Counted from the stretch's first letter, positions 20,362-32,019 are shown. The stretch: DNA of 64,000 nucleotides from Gracilaria domingensis (GCA_022539475.1 VCMS01000232.1:39770-103769), one strand, 5' to 3'. Program-made: numbers and translations. The notes: generated from the sequence alone by a model not told the origin.

Positions 20362-21320
20362 TGTAATGGCACAACTAGCCGGGTGTAAGACCGGGGCCAA
20401 ACCATCAGGACGGGGCGTTGAGAGTTGAGCATAGAAGTGTGACTCAAACGTAAGTGTAGCAGCCTCGAAATAGGGACGAAACCACAGAGTGGGGAAAGGG
20501 AAAGAAAGGGAAAGAGAAAGAGATAAGAGAGGTACGGCGTATCACCGGAGTATTCTCTATACAGAGTCGAACACAAAAAACAAAGGTGAAACACTCCCAA
20601 AGCTGGGTTCTGCGGGGACGTAGGGTGGATAGCTGCACCTTGACAACGGAGAGCCCCTCCATTAAGGAGTTGTGCACCGCCGAAGGCGAGAGTGGCTAGA
20701 GCCAAAATCCTTGAAGTAATCACTCTGGTTTCCGGGAACTCTACTGGTGCGACGGCGGCAACGCCGTCGCACTATGTAGTGTCCTCACTAAAATTAATAA
20801 ATAATATTAACTAAACGCCCCACTAATTGTGGCAAACGCCCACGTGTAGTGGCCAACCTCCCCTCAGCTCCACCGTGTCCCACGTGTCCGAACCATCTCG
20901 ATGGCAACCACTAGTTATTACTTGTCATGTACTGGTGTGTACCAGGCAAACCCGTGAACGGGAATTATGACTAAGTCCCGAGATTATGACCGGAACTGCA
21001 GGTGAAAAGGTTTTGTCTTGGCACTCCCTTACATGCTCTCGGGATTTTCTTGACACTCTTTCGAAGCAGAGACAGAAGAATCCGGAAGGACTCACTCATA
21101 CGGAGTCACAAATTGGCCAGAAGCCTGTAGTTGGCTCCTCCGAACTTTTGCCACAAACGGAGAAATCCAACCAGACTTGCCTGAGCTGAGAAATCTCCGT
21201 CAAAGCGAGACTGAAAGGGAAACTGACTACAGTACTAGGCTTCGCGGAGCGTTCAAACGCTCTGGCTACGTTCATTCGAAGTACGAAATCTGCACCTTCT
21301 AACGACCTGTGAACTTGAGG
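20362..21320 (-). repeat. LTR-like segment (minus-strand element)
   Basis: It begins TGTAATGGCACAAC and carries AGCCGGGTGTAAGACCGG, a motif shared in the same orientation with the solo LTR at 37342 and, as AGCCGGGTGTAAATCC, with the E1 LTRs. A purine-rich GAAAGGGAAAGAAAGGGAAAG tract follows as in the 37-kb LTR. The right end was not determined. It may be the 3' LTR of the gag relic to its right. Confidence 0.5.
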
Positions 21321-21329
21321 CAGTTAAAC

Positions 21330-23731
21330 CAATGGTGTGCCTTTCTTTCTAATTCTCATTCCGTAAAATACATATTGGAGAATCCGCTTCGCTCTCCAGT
21401 TCGTCACAACATTGTGCCAAACTTCTGTCTTCTTTTTGTAGCATCGACGGTTGAGTATCTAAAGGCTCCTGAAATTCCCTTGGACGAATTTCTTCACCTT
21501 CGGCGATGAGGCTAGAATCCTGAGACGGGTGGCGCGCCTCAAGCCGCTCCTCTACGCGTTTTCCGACTAATGTTCTCCATTGGTGGTGTACACGTGACCA
21601 CTGGCTTGCACTTCTTCTGGAACATCCGTTGGGTGTTCTGAGGTAGCATCATCCCTGGATTCGAAACTGCAGTAACCGTTGCAGCCTTGACCGGCGTTTC
21701 CATTGGTGTGGCGTACCTCGACGTGCCTGGTGACGATGTATACCGCGGAGCCTGACGGGTAAACATTACTTCGGAACGCCGTGCGTGGTAGTTATCGTTC
21801 CTTAAGGCGCATGTGTTTGTCCTTCGTTTCCTTCGGTAAGAACTTCATGCAATCGCATGAAGTAACCGTTGACAGGCAAATGTAGCAGGCCTGACAGGAG
21901 CGTTGGAAGACATCCCTTCGAGGTTGGATCGGAGAATACTTTGGTGTAGACTTTTCAAAAGGAATTGTTATTACAGTCGACGGTATGGAAGGCGCACCTG
22001 AGGGAGCTGAATTGAAAGAAACTACAAGAACGTTTCCGTCGTTCTCGTATAAGGCTGAGACTCTGCTTCCCAAACTCTCAACCATATGAGCCTGGGGGAT
22101 TTTCCTGACAGGTGTCGCTCTTCCCCTCGCGTCATTATCAGTTGACCAACGGGAAGTTCTATAGGTTTTTCCGTACCCTTCGGCATAGTTCACCAACTGC
22201 CTGTAGGAGAGGTTGAAATGGTTTATATGGTGATTTCGAACGTGCGTCCTGATGGCAGGCAGCAACTCAGCGATGAAGTGCTGCTTTCAGCCGATTCTCG
22301 GAGAACACATTCCCGCACCCATAGGCCTTTCTCCAAAGCTGGTCGGCGTAATCTTTCTCGGTTACATTCGAAACCTGCCTGTAGGATATAACTTTCTGAT
22401 GGGCGTCCATAATGACGTCATCCGTCGCATATGTTTCCAAAAGGTAGTGCACAACCTCCGGATAGGACCTAAAGAGTTCCAGATCGGTTGCATCGACGGG
22501 GTCCGTAGTTCCAGAGATCTTGGAAGCCACATGGTCATGCGCTTGTCCATGGGGGAAAAACTGAAAAAGATACAGAGCGGCACCCTCGTGGACGCAGGTC
22601 TGATCACAGGCCGTGCGGAACAGACTGAGAAACCTAAGGATAGAAATGGGGTCGGATCCCGAAAACTTTTCCATTAGGGTTAGCTGCAGCCGTTTGGCTT
22701 ATCTGTAGACCTTTTGGCAAGCGAGCTGGAGTATCGAGCTGACGGATAGGCCAGGCGATACGTGCGATAGTCCAATACTCTCTTGAAGAGCTCATTAGTT
22801 GTTACCAACGATTTCAGGCGTCGAACAGCCGCCTCATACGTCTCTGAGTCACTGGAACTCTACGAATCCGAATCTAACTCGCTACTGCTGGAGTTCCTCC
22901 GGCTTTTCGTCTCGTTCTTCGACTTCTTCCTTTTGCTACTTCTCTTCTTCCTACGGTCAGAACTTCTAGCTTCCAATGGTAGCTCTTCATCTTCAGCCTC
23001 CAAACCAATGGTTGCTCAGGGGCCTTGGGCCCCGGTGTGCCTCAAGGGTGGCACGGCCATTAGGCCTTATTGCCGAGAGACGTCTCTATTGCCTCCTGGA
23101 CGTGGGCTTAATTGGTCCACCTGTGGTTGAACCCGGCGAGGGGCTGGCAAAGCAGCTGCTTCCGGTGGTTAGAAACGAGGTTTCCATACAGATACCAATG
23201 GAATACTTTGAATTCGACCCACAGAGGGCGGCGGGCCTACCTGGGCCGTCACCTCACGGCGGATACCTAAGGCAAGGGAGTCGACGAAACCGTCGTATTC
23301 GAGAACTTTTGGAAAGACACGTTCAGCCAGTTGGTAGGCGTGCTCTGCGAGAGCGACAAGGACTCGGAGATCCACAAGGGTTTCGAGTCGAGCGTCGAGC
23401 ATCTCTCGAACCTTTGCCCATAAGACATCAGCAAGTCAATCGGTAGTTACGGAACCAACGTTTCTTGTGGTGCTGCCTGTGGTGTGTTGAGTTCTAAGCG
23501 GTATCTGTCGAGCCGTTCTCGGGGTCTTCCCGCCAAAGAGGCGTCACAATTAATCCTCTCGGGATTATCCACTGGTGTGAGGAGATTAACCTGTGGCTGC
23601 GAGCGGGTACTCCGACGGTCACTCGCGTTGTCCCCAGAAGTTCCGGCGACATCAGAGAGCGGTGGAGGAGTTCCAATGGCTTGAGCCACGGGTGTACGAG
23701 GGTCTTCTTGAATGGGTTGATTGTTATCCAT
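21330..23731 (-). pseudogene. gag relic of a chromovirus-like element (A-)
   Basis: Minus-strand coding in pieces. A Pro/Ser-rich N-terminus runs from ATG 23731. A second segment lies about 23402-23169, followed by an acidic/RS-rich linker with the family box D-Y-R-T-Y-R-L near 22800. The core F-S-G-S-D-P-I-S-I-L-R-F-L (22674-22267) continues after a frameshift at about 22266 into 22265-21792. The zinc knuckle survives only as C-Y-I-C with the His lost. Further open acidic sequence runs to about 21330. The same order of blocks occurs in elements B and E1. No protease, RT or integrase follows. Confidence 0.75.
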
Positions 23732-23836
23732 AATGGCCGTTGCTTGATATACCAGTCCGTCAGTAGTACAGATCCAATGGTAGAATTCCAGTAGTTCGTC
23801 TTTCCTGGAGGTCGTTCTTACCTTCCCTGCGTAATT

Positions 23837-23856
23837 CTAAGTCGGGAGACCAGGAA
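23837..23856 (-). other. primer-binding site of element A-
   Basis: On the minus strand TGGTCTCCCGACTTAGAAT, identical to the E1 PBS. It fits a tRNA 3' end with acceptor strand TCGGGAG, discriminator A and CCA. It lies between the LTR start TGTGGTAAAG (23858 on) and the gag ATG. Confidence 0.7.
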
Positions 23857-23857
23857 T

Positions 23858-24240
23858 GTGGTAAAGTGGCACGGGTCACTAACCACGGAAGGAACGGTCC
23901 AAAGGATGAGGGGCCAACGGCGAGACCACTGGTAAAAAGGTGCAATGGCCGGGTATTATCGGTACCGCCTACAGGAAACGGCGGGCGACGTAGCAATGGC
24001 TTGAAACCCTTACGCTGTTTGGTACTTGCTATCTTATGGGGTCATATAGCTGCCAAGGGGTCTCTTACTTTACCATAGGAAGGAGGCGCAGCTAGAGCAG
24101 CCTAAGTATCGGCTGCAAGGCGCCTCGACCTCCGAAATGGTGCACTGCAAGGTGATGCACAATATGTACTACCCAATCTACCTATGTTGCAAAAATTAGT
24201 TGTCAAAAAGTACTGAGCCATTGGGGTCAACCAAGCTCTA
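23858..24240 (-). repeat. partial 5' LTR of element A-
   Basis: Starts TGTGGTAAAGTGG directly outside the PBS. A TAAGTATCGGCTGC stretch at about 24100 resembles the TAAGTATGGCTGCC of the element B LTR. The outer end and a matching second LTR were not found. Confidence 0.45.
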
Positions 24241-24503
24241 CACGTGTGACACCATTGGCTCCTTCTGAGCTTCTTCATCCACCGCCACCTCCTTTACCGT
24301 ACGCAACTTACGATACTACCAGGAAGAATACGCTTCTCCGGACGTTCCGCAGCAACGCCCCACAATTCTTCCGCACCCGAATCGCGGTCTAACGGATCTA
24401 CCTGGAAGGTTACTCTCAATTACAAGATGATACCACTGATACTCGAAATACTTCAAGGGACTCTACACGAGTTAACCCGCCCACCCATATCCTGACAGAA
24501 CCC

Positions 24504-26091
24504 ATGGCTCCGCCTAAGGAGGGGGGGGGGGAGGTTGATGCTGATCATATCGCTAACGATATTCCGGCGTCGCACGGTTCTCCAGGTATTGGAGCTGTTG
24601 CCCCCTTGGCCGTTAATGGTGTTTCTCCACGCGGAGATACCATTACTGTTGATACTACCAACCCTCAGATCGAGGACCCCTCGCCGATAACGGAATCTCC
24701 TGACCAGGATATGGCACGTTTGTCGCGTGACGCTACAGCAGCTAGGAACGCGCTGGAAGCAAATTATAGGGACGCTTCGCAACGGGCTAATGATCCAGCG
24801 ACGCCGAAGCCGGCAACGTCTCGTCAAGACTCCTCGCGAGCGCCGCATATCGGTATTGTGGCTACCTCGGTTCGTCGGGTTGAGAAGACTGTATCCGCTG
24901 ACCCGGAGTCGCTTCCGCACGCGGAGACTGAAGAACAACTCGAGAATATCGAATCTGATGCGGCATAGATGGCTCTGTGGACCCCAGAGTAACATGGATA
25001 CCATGGACAATGAATATCCCTTTGGCACTTTGCGTTCTACGCATATGAAATGAACCACGCCGTGGAGAGACCGTTTGTAGGCTGAGCTTGTCTGTTACGC
25101 ATCTCAGAAGCGCCGGCGTAGTCTCAAGCTGTGTTACACTGACGCGCGCGGCGCGCGAGCACGGTAGCGATGTGGAATCTCCTTATCGAGAATTGGTTTG
25201 CCGTCCACGGAGGAAGGGCCAAAGCAGGCGCTTTGCGCATGGCTGCATTTCGAAAAATGTTAATTTTTTTAGTTCCCAATTACTCATGGTGACCGCCGCG
25301 CGGGTTTTGTACCGCCAGCAATGGCACAGGCAATTTATTTGACTAATTGTTTGGCTTGCCACGGCGCTTGGGACTCCCGTTTCATCGGAACAGGCGATGA
25401 AATAATTTGGTAATTGAGTCCGCTGTCATAGTTGTGTGGACAATGCCACCGCTCACGGGGCGCATCGCTGCACCAATAGCGTTCAAATGCACAATCCCCG
25501 TGGTCGGGTGAACCGCCTCCATGCAGTATGGCAGCCTCATGTGGGTGATCTCCGACAACGGTCAGCCTCGTGTAGCCGAGCATGACGCTTCATCGTCGCT
25601 GGCTTCGTTTCTTGGTTCGTTGGGTCTTGATTATGAACGAATAACCGTTGCACTCAGGAAAGTGAGAGCTTTCAATCGCAGTTCGTCATACGAAGATTGG
25701 GAGCATCCCAGCGAAGTCATCGCATGGCCGTTACTCCGGCTGTTCGCGAAGCTCGCGTGCCTGACTAAGCGTCACGCTGCCCCTGCGACCTTGCACAGAG
25801 AAGCGCCCAGGCCAGTAATTGAACCTGGCAAGGTGTCCTCAGTTTCTCAGTACCACCATGGTTAATCTGGAGGAGGATGTTCACTCGCAGGAGTATGTCA
25901 TGGATCGAATTGTGAGGCATGTCGCAGGTCCCGATGGGAGGTTTCGTTACCAAATTCGATGGTAGGAATACCCTCCAGAAGAGAACACGTACGAACCCCT
26001 TGAGCATCTACCTCTCTCAAAGGTTATCGCCCATCACCGGCGTTCGCATACCGCTCTTATTGCATATCTTGACTGTGCCCAGGTGGGATAA
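24504..26091 (+). pseudogene. 3' end of pol of a plus-strand chromovirus (A+): linker and chromodomain
   Basis: 24504-24968 encodes an open Pro/Ser/Asp-rich stretch of 154 residues like the integrase-to-chromodomain linkers of B and E1; a G9 run at 24523 follows its start. After a poorly readable interval, the frame from ATG 25858 gives a chromodomain: Q-E-Y-V-M-D-R-I-V-R-H, then F-R-Y-Q-I-R-W, a TAG stop (25963-25965) where an aromatic residue is expected, and E-Y-P-P-E-E-N-T-Y-E-P-L-E-H-L. It ends L-D-C-A-Q-V-G-stop at 26089-26091, matching the E1 C-terminus (L-D-K-A-Q-V-G). RT and integrase cores are absent. An open frame at 25521-25865 precedes it without recognised motifs. Confidence 0.65.
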
Positions 26092-26455
26092 CTCGCGACC
26101 AACCGCATTCGTTCTTGACGCTGGCCATTCTGTGGAAGGGTTCATGGTAGAGAAGTATTACTCGTCGGTTCATGGGAATCTTGAGGGATGGCCGAGAATT
26201 TAAATCCGAATTAACGGGGACACCGAATTAACGGTAATGAAGTAACAGAAGTTCATGAAGTATGAAGTACACGGAATCGTGAAGTAGGAAGTAAGAAGAA
26301 TCGGTACCGACGGTTTCAGGAAGTTGAAGAAGATGAAAGAAGGAAGAAAACCAATCACTGCAATTCAGTTTTACCATAAGCCTGGTTCTATAATGATGTG
26401 TACTATTGCCTAGCAAAAGGGATCACTAGAGGTCGTAGCCCCCGCCGTCGGGTTC
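26092..26455. other. spacer between convergent pol and ORF-X ends of A+
   Basis: 364 bp with no ORF of note; purine-rich GAAGTAGGAAGTAAGAAGAA at 26280-26299. The corresponding spacer in E1 is 50283-50765. Confidence 0.45.
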
Positions 26456-28635
26456 TTATATTCCCGTCGATGGACTGGCACCTCCCGGATTGGTGGGACC
26501 ACCCTGGTTCAGGGAAAGCGAATGGTAGCTCTGCGCAGCTAACGCCAGCATCCGGCCGATATCCGTCATCCCCGGTGGAATCGGGACGCCCACCTGCGTG
26601 AGCTGGTTTCGCAACGCAACAGCCTGCGGATCAACCGCCCTAGTCGGGGTGGTGTTCCAGCCAGGTGGAGCGCTACCCTCGCTTGCTCCCGTCGTTGGGA
26701 GAACCTGCAACTTACTCACGGGCGTCGGTTGCATCCCTTCTCCAGGATTCACTGGTTCGCTATCCATCATCGGACCGTCCCCGCTGTCTCGGGCATAAAA
26801 ACTATCGGAGAACATGAACCCGATGGGGTGATCACTCTGCACGACACGAGGCACTTGCTTCGAGGGGCGTGCTTCCGATAAGTCGATCACGGTCCCCTCC
26901 CAAGCGTTGAAGTATATGAAGTCTCCACCCCCTGGATATCGTCTTCCTGGCGACTTATTGAAGCTCGTGCACTGACTCTATGGAACGTTCTGGGGCGGTA
27001 TATGGTTCCAGTCAATATCGTAGATGACATCCAGCATGTAGAGCAATTCATCAACGTTGGTGGAGGAACCGAGAGCGGTGTGTAAATCCACTTGTCGGAT
27101 TAGCTACTTCAAATTTGGGGGAAGGTACCAAATACGGCACTGGTCGTAGACTTCCCAGAGAGTGAACGCGGCAACGCGGGCAGCCCATTCGCACATCATT
27201 AGGGCCCAGTACCCGAAATTCGGATTCGAAATCATGCGGGAGCCAATATAGGCGATGTAGGAAGGACAATCCGCGAAACAACCGCGTGGGACCTCAAGGT
27301 TGCTCCACGACGCAGGAATTAAGACGTAGCGACCCAGTAGTGCGTCATTTCGCGGACGTTCGACTTCGGAATTCGTGTAAGGTTCGAAGAACCCGAACCG
27401 GGATCGCCACTTCCTTTCGCTTCGGACACGGTGGCTGAAGGTCCCCTCACCAGAAGGGCGTCGCATGTAGCGGAAATCTGCTCGCAGAATCGGTCGGTTA
27501 AAGAGCAACCTATCCAGATCCATCGGAGCATTCGTGTCAATCTTCGTCGGATCGAAAACAGCGAGATTCGCTTTATAGGAGATTCCGCCGTACATTCGGT
27601 AACGGGAGAGATCTCTGGTGGGTTGTGAGCACGGTTCATTCGAAAGTACGAAAGAGGCACCATACCCGCGCGAGCTTCGTCAAGTGTCTCGTACCGTCTG
27701 CCGGATCCTTTCCTGTCGAGGAGGTGTGGCGCCACAGCAATGCGGGTTCCCCAATCCCAGGAGGGCACTAGATCTCGCGGCAAACCACCTGAAAGTGTGC
27801 CGTCTTGAAGGCGTGTTGGAATCGATGAGATCTTCGTCTTCCACCTCTTGAGGGTGGAACCAGGGAGCTCTGGAATATGCCCAACCGCCGTTTAATCCCG
27901 GGTCTCGCACGTGCAGCGATTCGCATGTGATCCATCCCGACGCATGCGTCGTGACCGACATACCTCCAGAAGAGTTCCAAGCCGATACCGCGGCGACGTT
28001 CATGCCTTAAACAGCTGGCCGCTGACTCCCCTGTGGCAGCAAGGATGGGGCAAAACCGCCGAAGTAGCCTGTCCCGGCAGAGGAAGGTCCGGCACCGGAG
28101 AGAGCACGAGACTGGCTGGGACCCCCTGAAGAAGGGAAAGCACTGTCGTTGGAATTCAGATTCATCGAAGGAACAATTTCTTGCATTGCTTGGTCGTTCG
28201 GAGTGTCGAAGTTCGCAACGGGCGCGTGGTTACTTGATAGTGTGTCGCTGTTGAGCGTTGGTTTTCTTGGTATCGGAATGTCCGAGTCACTCATGCCTGA
28301 GCTTATACGTTCTCGCGAACGAGATGGTGATGTCGCCGACACGGTGTTCCTCGACGTAAGGAGGGGGATGTGTAGAGCAATCGCGATTTCGCCCTTGTGA
28401 CGTGTTCCGTCTCATAACACCTCGGCTGTCCGAGTTGCCTCTGCAGCAAGTTGATGAATTCAGGTGGCATTCTGACACCATATAGCATGGTGGCATCCGA
28501 TGGGTCTGGTGGATTAATAACTGGTTGTGGCAGTGGGTCACACGTGTCCGTGTGTATAGATTGGTTCTCTAAGAGGGAATTGAATTGGTTGTTAGCATTA
28601 GTGGCCGCCAAGGCGGGTGTGACCAAGTGTGACAC
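26456..28635 (-). pseudogene. ORF-X of element A+: conserved antisense accessory protein, frameshifted
   Basis: Minus-strand coding from ATG 28635 to the stop at 26456, about 700 codons with several frame changes. An N-terminal Pro/Ser/Asn-rich region is followed by blocks that also occur, in the same order, in E1 48503-50282: P-W-F with E-D-L-I-D-S; L-P-R-D-L-V-P-S-W-D-W (about 27780); R-P-I-L-R-A-D-F-R (about 27500); E-R-K-W-R-S-R-F-G (about 27410); L-G-R-Y and E-V-P-R-G-C (about 27330-27280); Y-I-G-S (about 27250); E-W-A-A-R-V-A-A-F (about 27185); L-D-V-I-Y-D-I-D-W-N (about 27010); G-D-F-I-Y-F (about 26915); and a Gly/Pro-rich tail. It is convergent with pol of the same element. I recognise no known domain. 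Confidence 0.7.
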
Positions 28636-28689
28636 GTGTGTGGCTCTGCCGTACTTGGCACTACTTAGTTTAATTATTTAGTTTAATTT

Positions 28690-29400
28690 GTGGAAACCTA
28701 CTTAGGTGATGGGGACCTCGCCGTCACCACCACAAAGTAAACTTAACCTTGCCTGTGGCTCTAAGATGAGCGCCTGCGCAGAGTGCACAACTTCCGCAAG
28801 GAGGGTCACCGCGTACGATTCCGTTCTTCTCATCCCGGAGGGATAACTCAGGTACACTGATTCGACATTGTTCTTGTCTTCGGACTGTCTTCGGACGTAT
28901 TTTGCAGGTGTCTGCTACCCCCCAGTTTTCGGGTATTGTATCGACTAGGTACAGAGATCTGCCCAGTGGGCTCAATACACACCGTCACTCTCGGTCAGGG
29001 TTTGTGTCCGCTTGTGGCACGGCCTGGCCCTCGGGTGTGTTGTTTTGTTATTTCTCCCTTTCCTTTTTCCCCTTTACCCCTTTTCGTTCTCTCTTACGAG
29101 ACTCACCAGAGATTCGGTTTCCATTCTCACCGCTTCGCTCGTGGCTCCCTCCATTCCTGGATTCCTCGACGGCCTGAATCCTCTCCTGACCCCTTCACCT
29201 CTGTAGGTATAGCCAGAAGTACGGGCGGTTTTACAACTGCACATCCGTACGAGGAGGGCTCTTACACCCAGTCTGCCTGCCAGGGGAGCAAGGACTCGAA
29301 GACGTTGAGTGCCATCTCTTCCAAATGGGATATGCACTACATGCACCGCCCCGGCCACATATCTACACTACTCAGTCAATATTAGTTCTAAATAAATAAA
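28690..29400 (+). repeat. 3' LTR-like segment of element A+ (plus orientation)
   Basis: CACCTCTGTAGGTATAGCCAG at 29193-29214 is the inverted match of CTGGCTATACCTACAGAGGTG in the solo LTR at 37342-38358. It is followed by CTTACACCCAG, the inverse of the CCGGGTGTAAG motif, so this LTR points the other way, consistent with a plus-strand element ending here. A pyrimidine tract (about 29050-29100) mirrors the purine tract of the minus-oriented LTRs. Ends not fixed. Confidence 0.5.
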
Positions 29401-30625
29401 AGTAACATTAGCCCCATCCGTGCCCATGCACAGGAAGGCCCCCTGTGATACACCTTCCACACGTGCCCTTGGGCCCGTGACGTCACCAATTGTTCGAGTA
29501 GAGCTCCCACCGATTGGGATTAATATACTACAGGTAGGTTATGATCAAAGCATCATTTCACAATATTTGAAAAACAGCCGTAACCCAACCTTTTTTACTC
29601 CGTCATGTTTCTGATGGTGCTGTTTTTCAGAAAAGCGGATAATCTCCTCCAACTTTACGTGTTTTGTTACGAACCGAATGTTCTTTTGCGCTATTTCAAC
29701 GGTTTCAAAAGAGTTAAAATTCCAGGGAAAGAGCTTTCCACAACACATCGCACTGCGTGACAAGTGTAATTTCTCTACACGGGCTGCCCCGTCTTCTGCA
29801 GGCCGATATTTGTGACTTAATGACTGAATAAAGATGCAAATGACTAATGAGTGACTGACCAACCAGCTTATGCAATCAGTGCTTTGAGAAGCTTGCTTCT
29901 CAGAGAGAAAACCGCAAAGCTCCTCAGAAAGAGTGCTAAGTATTTTAGGAGAAAGCCATTGGTACGTATATCAAATTCTCCTTCTACAACACACGAAAAT
30001 TTAACTGAAAACAAGGATGATGTATTCTTTACAGCAATGTCTTGACCACTACTTCTGTGTAACGAATAGAGATATGTGTAGTAAGCAAGTCCACATATGA
30101 ATAGAAAGACATTGAAATGTATTTCATTTGTGCAAAGTACAGAAGAATGTGATGCAAAGACTTGGAGATGTCTAAACAGCTCTTCCAAACATATGTTTTG
30201 TAGTAGAATAAAATACAAAACATTTGGGAATACTATTGGAGTATATATCCAAAACTTCTGCCTACAAAGATTTCTGCTTGGTGTAGTGAAACGCTTTCGC
30301 GGTCACTTCACCGCTGTTGCGAGTCATAACGTGCGCCGCCGATGCGGGAGATGGTACCTCAAATTATGAGTTGATGTGGAGGACCCATTCTTGGGCGGAA
30401 TATAGGCTGGATTGTATCCAGAAGATGTACACAGCATTACTGGTCAGTCACACACGTGTGGGAAGTTTGCACCCGCTAGTTGGGGTAGTTTAGATATTTA
30501 CTGTAGATATTTTCACTACATCACTTCACAGTGGGTTGGTACTCTACACTACTTAGTAGGTTGACCTGCACCCATTGTCGTGGAAGTAAACGAACCAACC
30601 GAGTGTTCGGCTCTGATAAACCACC
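29401..30625. other. AT-rich stretch, no gene
   Basis: Featureless short ORFs only. Contains a solitary Harbinger-2 type terminal repeat (29874-29930) and the left flank of a solo LTR. Confidence 0.5.
29874..29930 (+). repeat. solitary Harbinger-2 type terminal repeat
   Basis: AATCAGTGCTTTGAGAAGC then TTGCTTCTCAGAGAGAAAACC and GCAAAGCTCCTCAG. It is the closest match to the left terminus at 13225-13290 (read inverted). No inverted partner was seen before the window's next element. Confidence 0.65.
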
Positions 30626-30630
30626 CTTGG

Positions 30631-31115
30631 TGTTTAGCAAACTCCTTGCGGACAGCTGGCTCCCTGTGTGCCGCGAGGGAGATGATATCCCCTATAGGGG
30701 ATATCATCCGCCTCGCGGCAACTCTAACACACTCACCGCTACTGTGCGTTCGTTTTCGTCGTGTGCTTTTCGGGGTTTGCATCACTGTTGACCAGGTACC
30801 GCGCTACAGCGTACCGGTGCATACCGTTTCTTGGCTCGACCACTCGAGTGGCTTTTCACCGCTATCGTGTGTCGTCGCCACTCTCTAGGCTGCCGCGTCT
30901 CACTCACGTGACGCCAACTTCCGACTGTGTCGTTGTCTCCACCGCCATCCGCGTCTTCTTGGTTTAACCGCTCTCTACGCGTGTCGTGACGGTGATCCCC
31001 GAATTTACGCCTGGCTCGTGTGATCACCCTGAGAGGGGCTCTACTTCTGCGCACACCTCTACAGCGGGAAGGCTTCGAACACCTTTCGTGGCTTCGCCCG
31101 TTTGCTTGCACCACA
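30631..31115 (+). repeat. 485-bp solo LTR with 5-bp target duplication
   Basis: Begins TGTTTAGCAAACTCC and ends TTGCTTGCACCACA (TG...CA), flanked on both sides by CTTGG (30626-30630 and 31116-31120). The ends resemble those of the E-type LTR (TGTAGAGCAAAAC ... TTGCACCACA) read in plus orientation. There is no internal coding, so it is the product of LTR-LTR recombination. It contains a 50-bp palindrome. Confidence 0.85.
30670..30719. repeat. 50-bp palindrome in solo LTR
   Basis: A perfect 28-bp palindrome (30681-30708, half-site GATGATATCCCCTA) is flanked, after a 2-nt mismatch, by further arms GCCGCGAGG (30670-30678) and CCTCGCGGC (30711-30719). Confidence 0.9.
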
Positions 31116-31120
31116 CTTGG

Positions 31121-31500
31121 GAAGAGTTTAATTTGTTGGCATGTCACAGATCGGAAGTAGATTGAAGCTTAAGAAAGAAGCCAAAATACGCCGTGTTTCA
31201 CCGCGCATGTTTATAATATATTGTTCTTGTGTTTTATAATGTATTTGGAATAAAACAAGTTATTCTATATATAAGCTGTAATAATTGACTGTGTATCAAG
31301 TACGCACGTACTAATTCTAAAAAGAAGCTTACTTGGCACAAAAAATAAGGATATTCTTTCGAATAGCTCTAGATTAGATCTGGGAAGTGCGGGAGGAAAG
31401 AAAAAGAGCATAATTGAAATCATGTAATTTGAAACAAATGAAATGCCAACTTGGATAACGTTTTCAGTGCTTGGTGTCATGCAAATCGCTTCCAAAAATG
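31121..31500. other. AT-rich flank
   Basis: No gene. The core of the GTGTCACA-type repeat appears in decayed form at 31188-31207 (TACGCCGTGTTTCACCGCGC). 31501-31505 is the target duplication of element B. Confidence 0.5.
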
Positions 31501-31505
31501 TGCAC

Positions 31506-32019
31506 TGTCGTATAGCCACGGGCGGTGTTCGTCGGTTGTGGGGAGCCAGCGAGGGCTCAACCTATAAGGTACGAAATAGGAGACGAACCACGACGGTAGA
31601 TGAGCACCTGAATACCAAGTTGTACAGTAGGTAAGATTGCTGGCTCCGGCTGTATTGGAAACAGCAAGCGAGACCGCAAGCGTACGTACAAGACCTTAGC
31701 GGTGGTAGTCCTAGACCAGAAGGGCAAAAGATTACCAAGTTGGTGCTTACTTTACATCCGTAGAAGACGCGGACCTCGGCAGCGCCTAAGTATGGCTGCC
31801 GGGTCAACGCAATCTCGCACACGTGGGAGAACTATTGTCTGGTGCACCACGTGCGTCTCTAAAATATCTACCTAATTAAATAAATTATCTAAATTAGTAA
31901 CAAGTTAGTAGAATGTCCACCAAACCATAAGCACCCACTTGATAGACCTGTAGTGTCTCAACCACCTCCAAATGATCTCCTTTGTAGAAGAACCATTAGG
32001 TCAAATTAATTGTACAACC
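31506..32019 (-). repeat. 3' LTR of element B
   Basis: Begins TGTCGTATAGCC in plus orientation; its inner end is slightly mutated (GTACAACC where the other LTR has GTACGACA). Preceded on the outer side by TGCAC. Confidence 0.9.

Noticed and set aside
22783-23130. Plus-strand ORF with a poly-Phe/Leu stretch resembling a membrane helix
   Set aside because: It is the mirror of the Lys/Arg/Ser/Glu-rich gag linker on the minus strand, which has homologues in B and E1.
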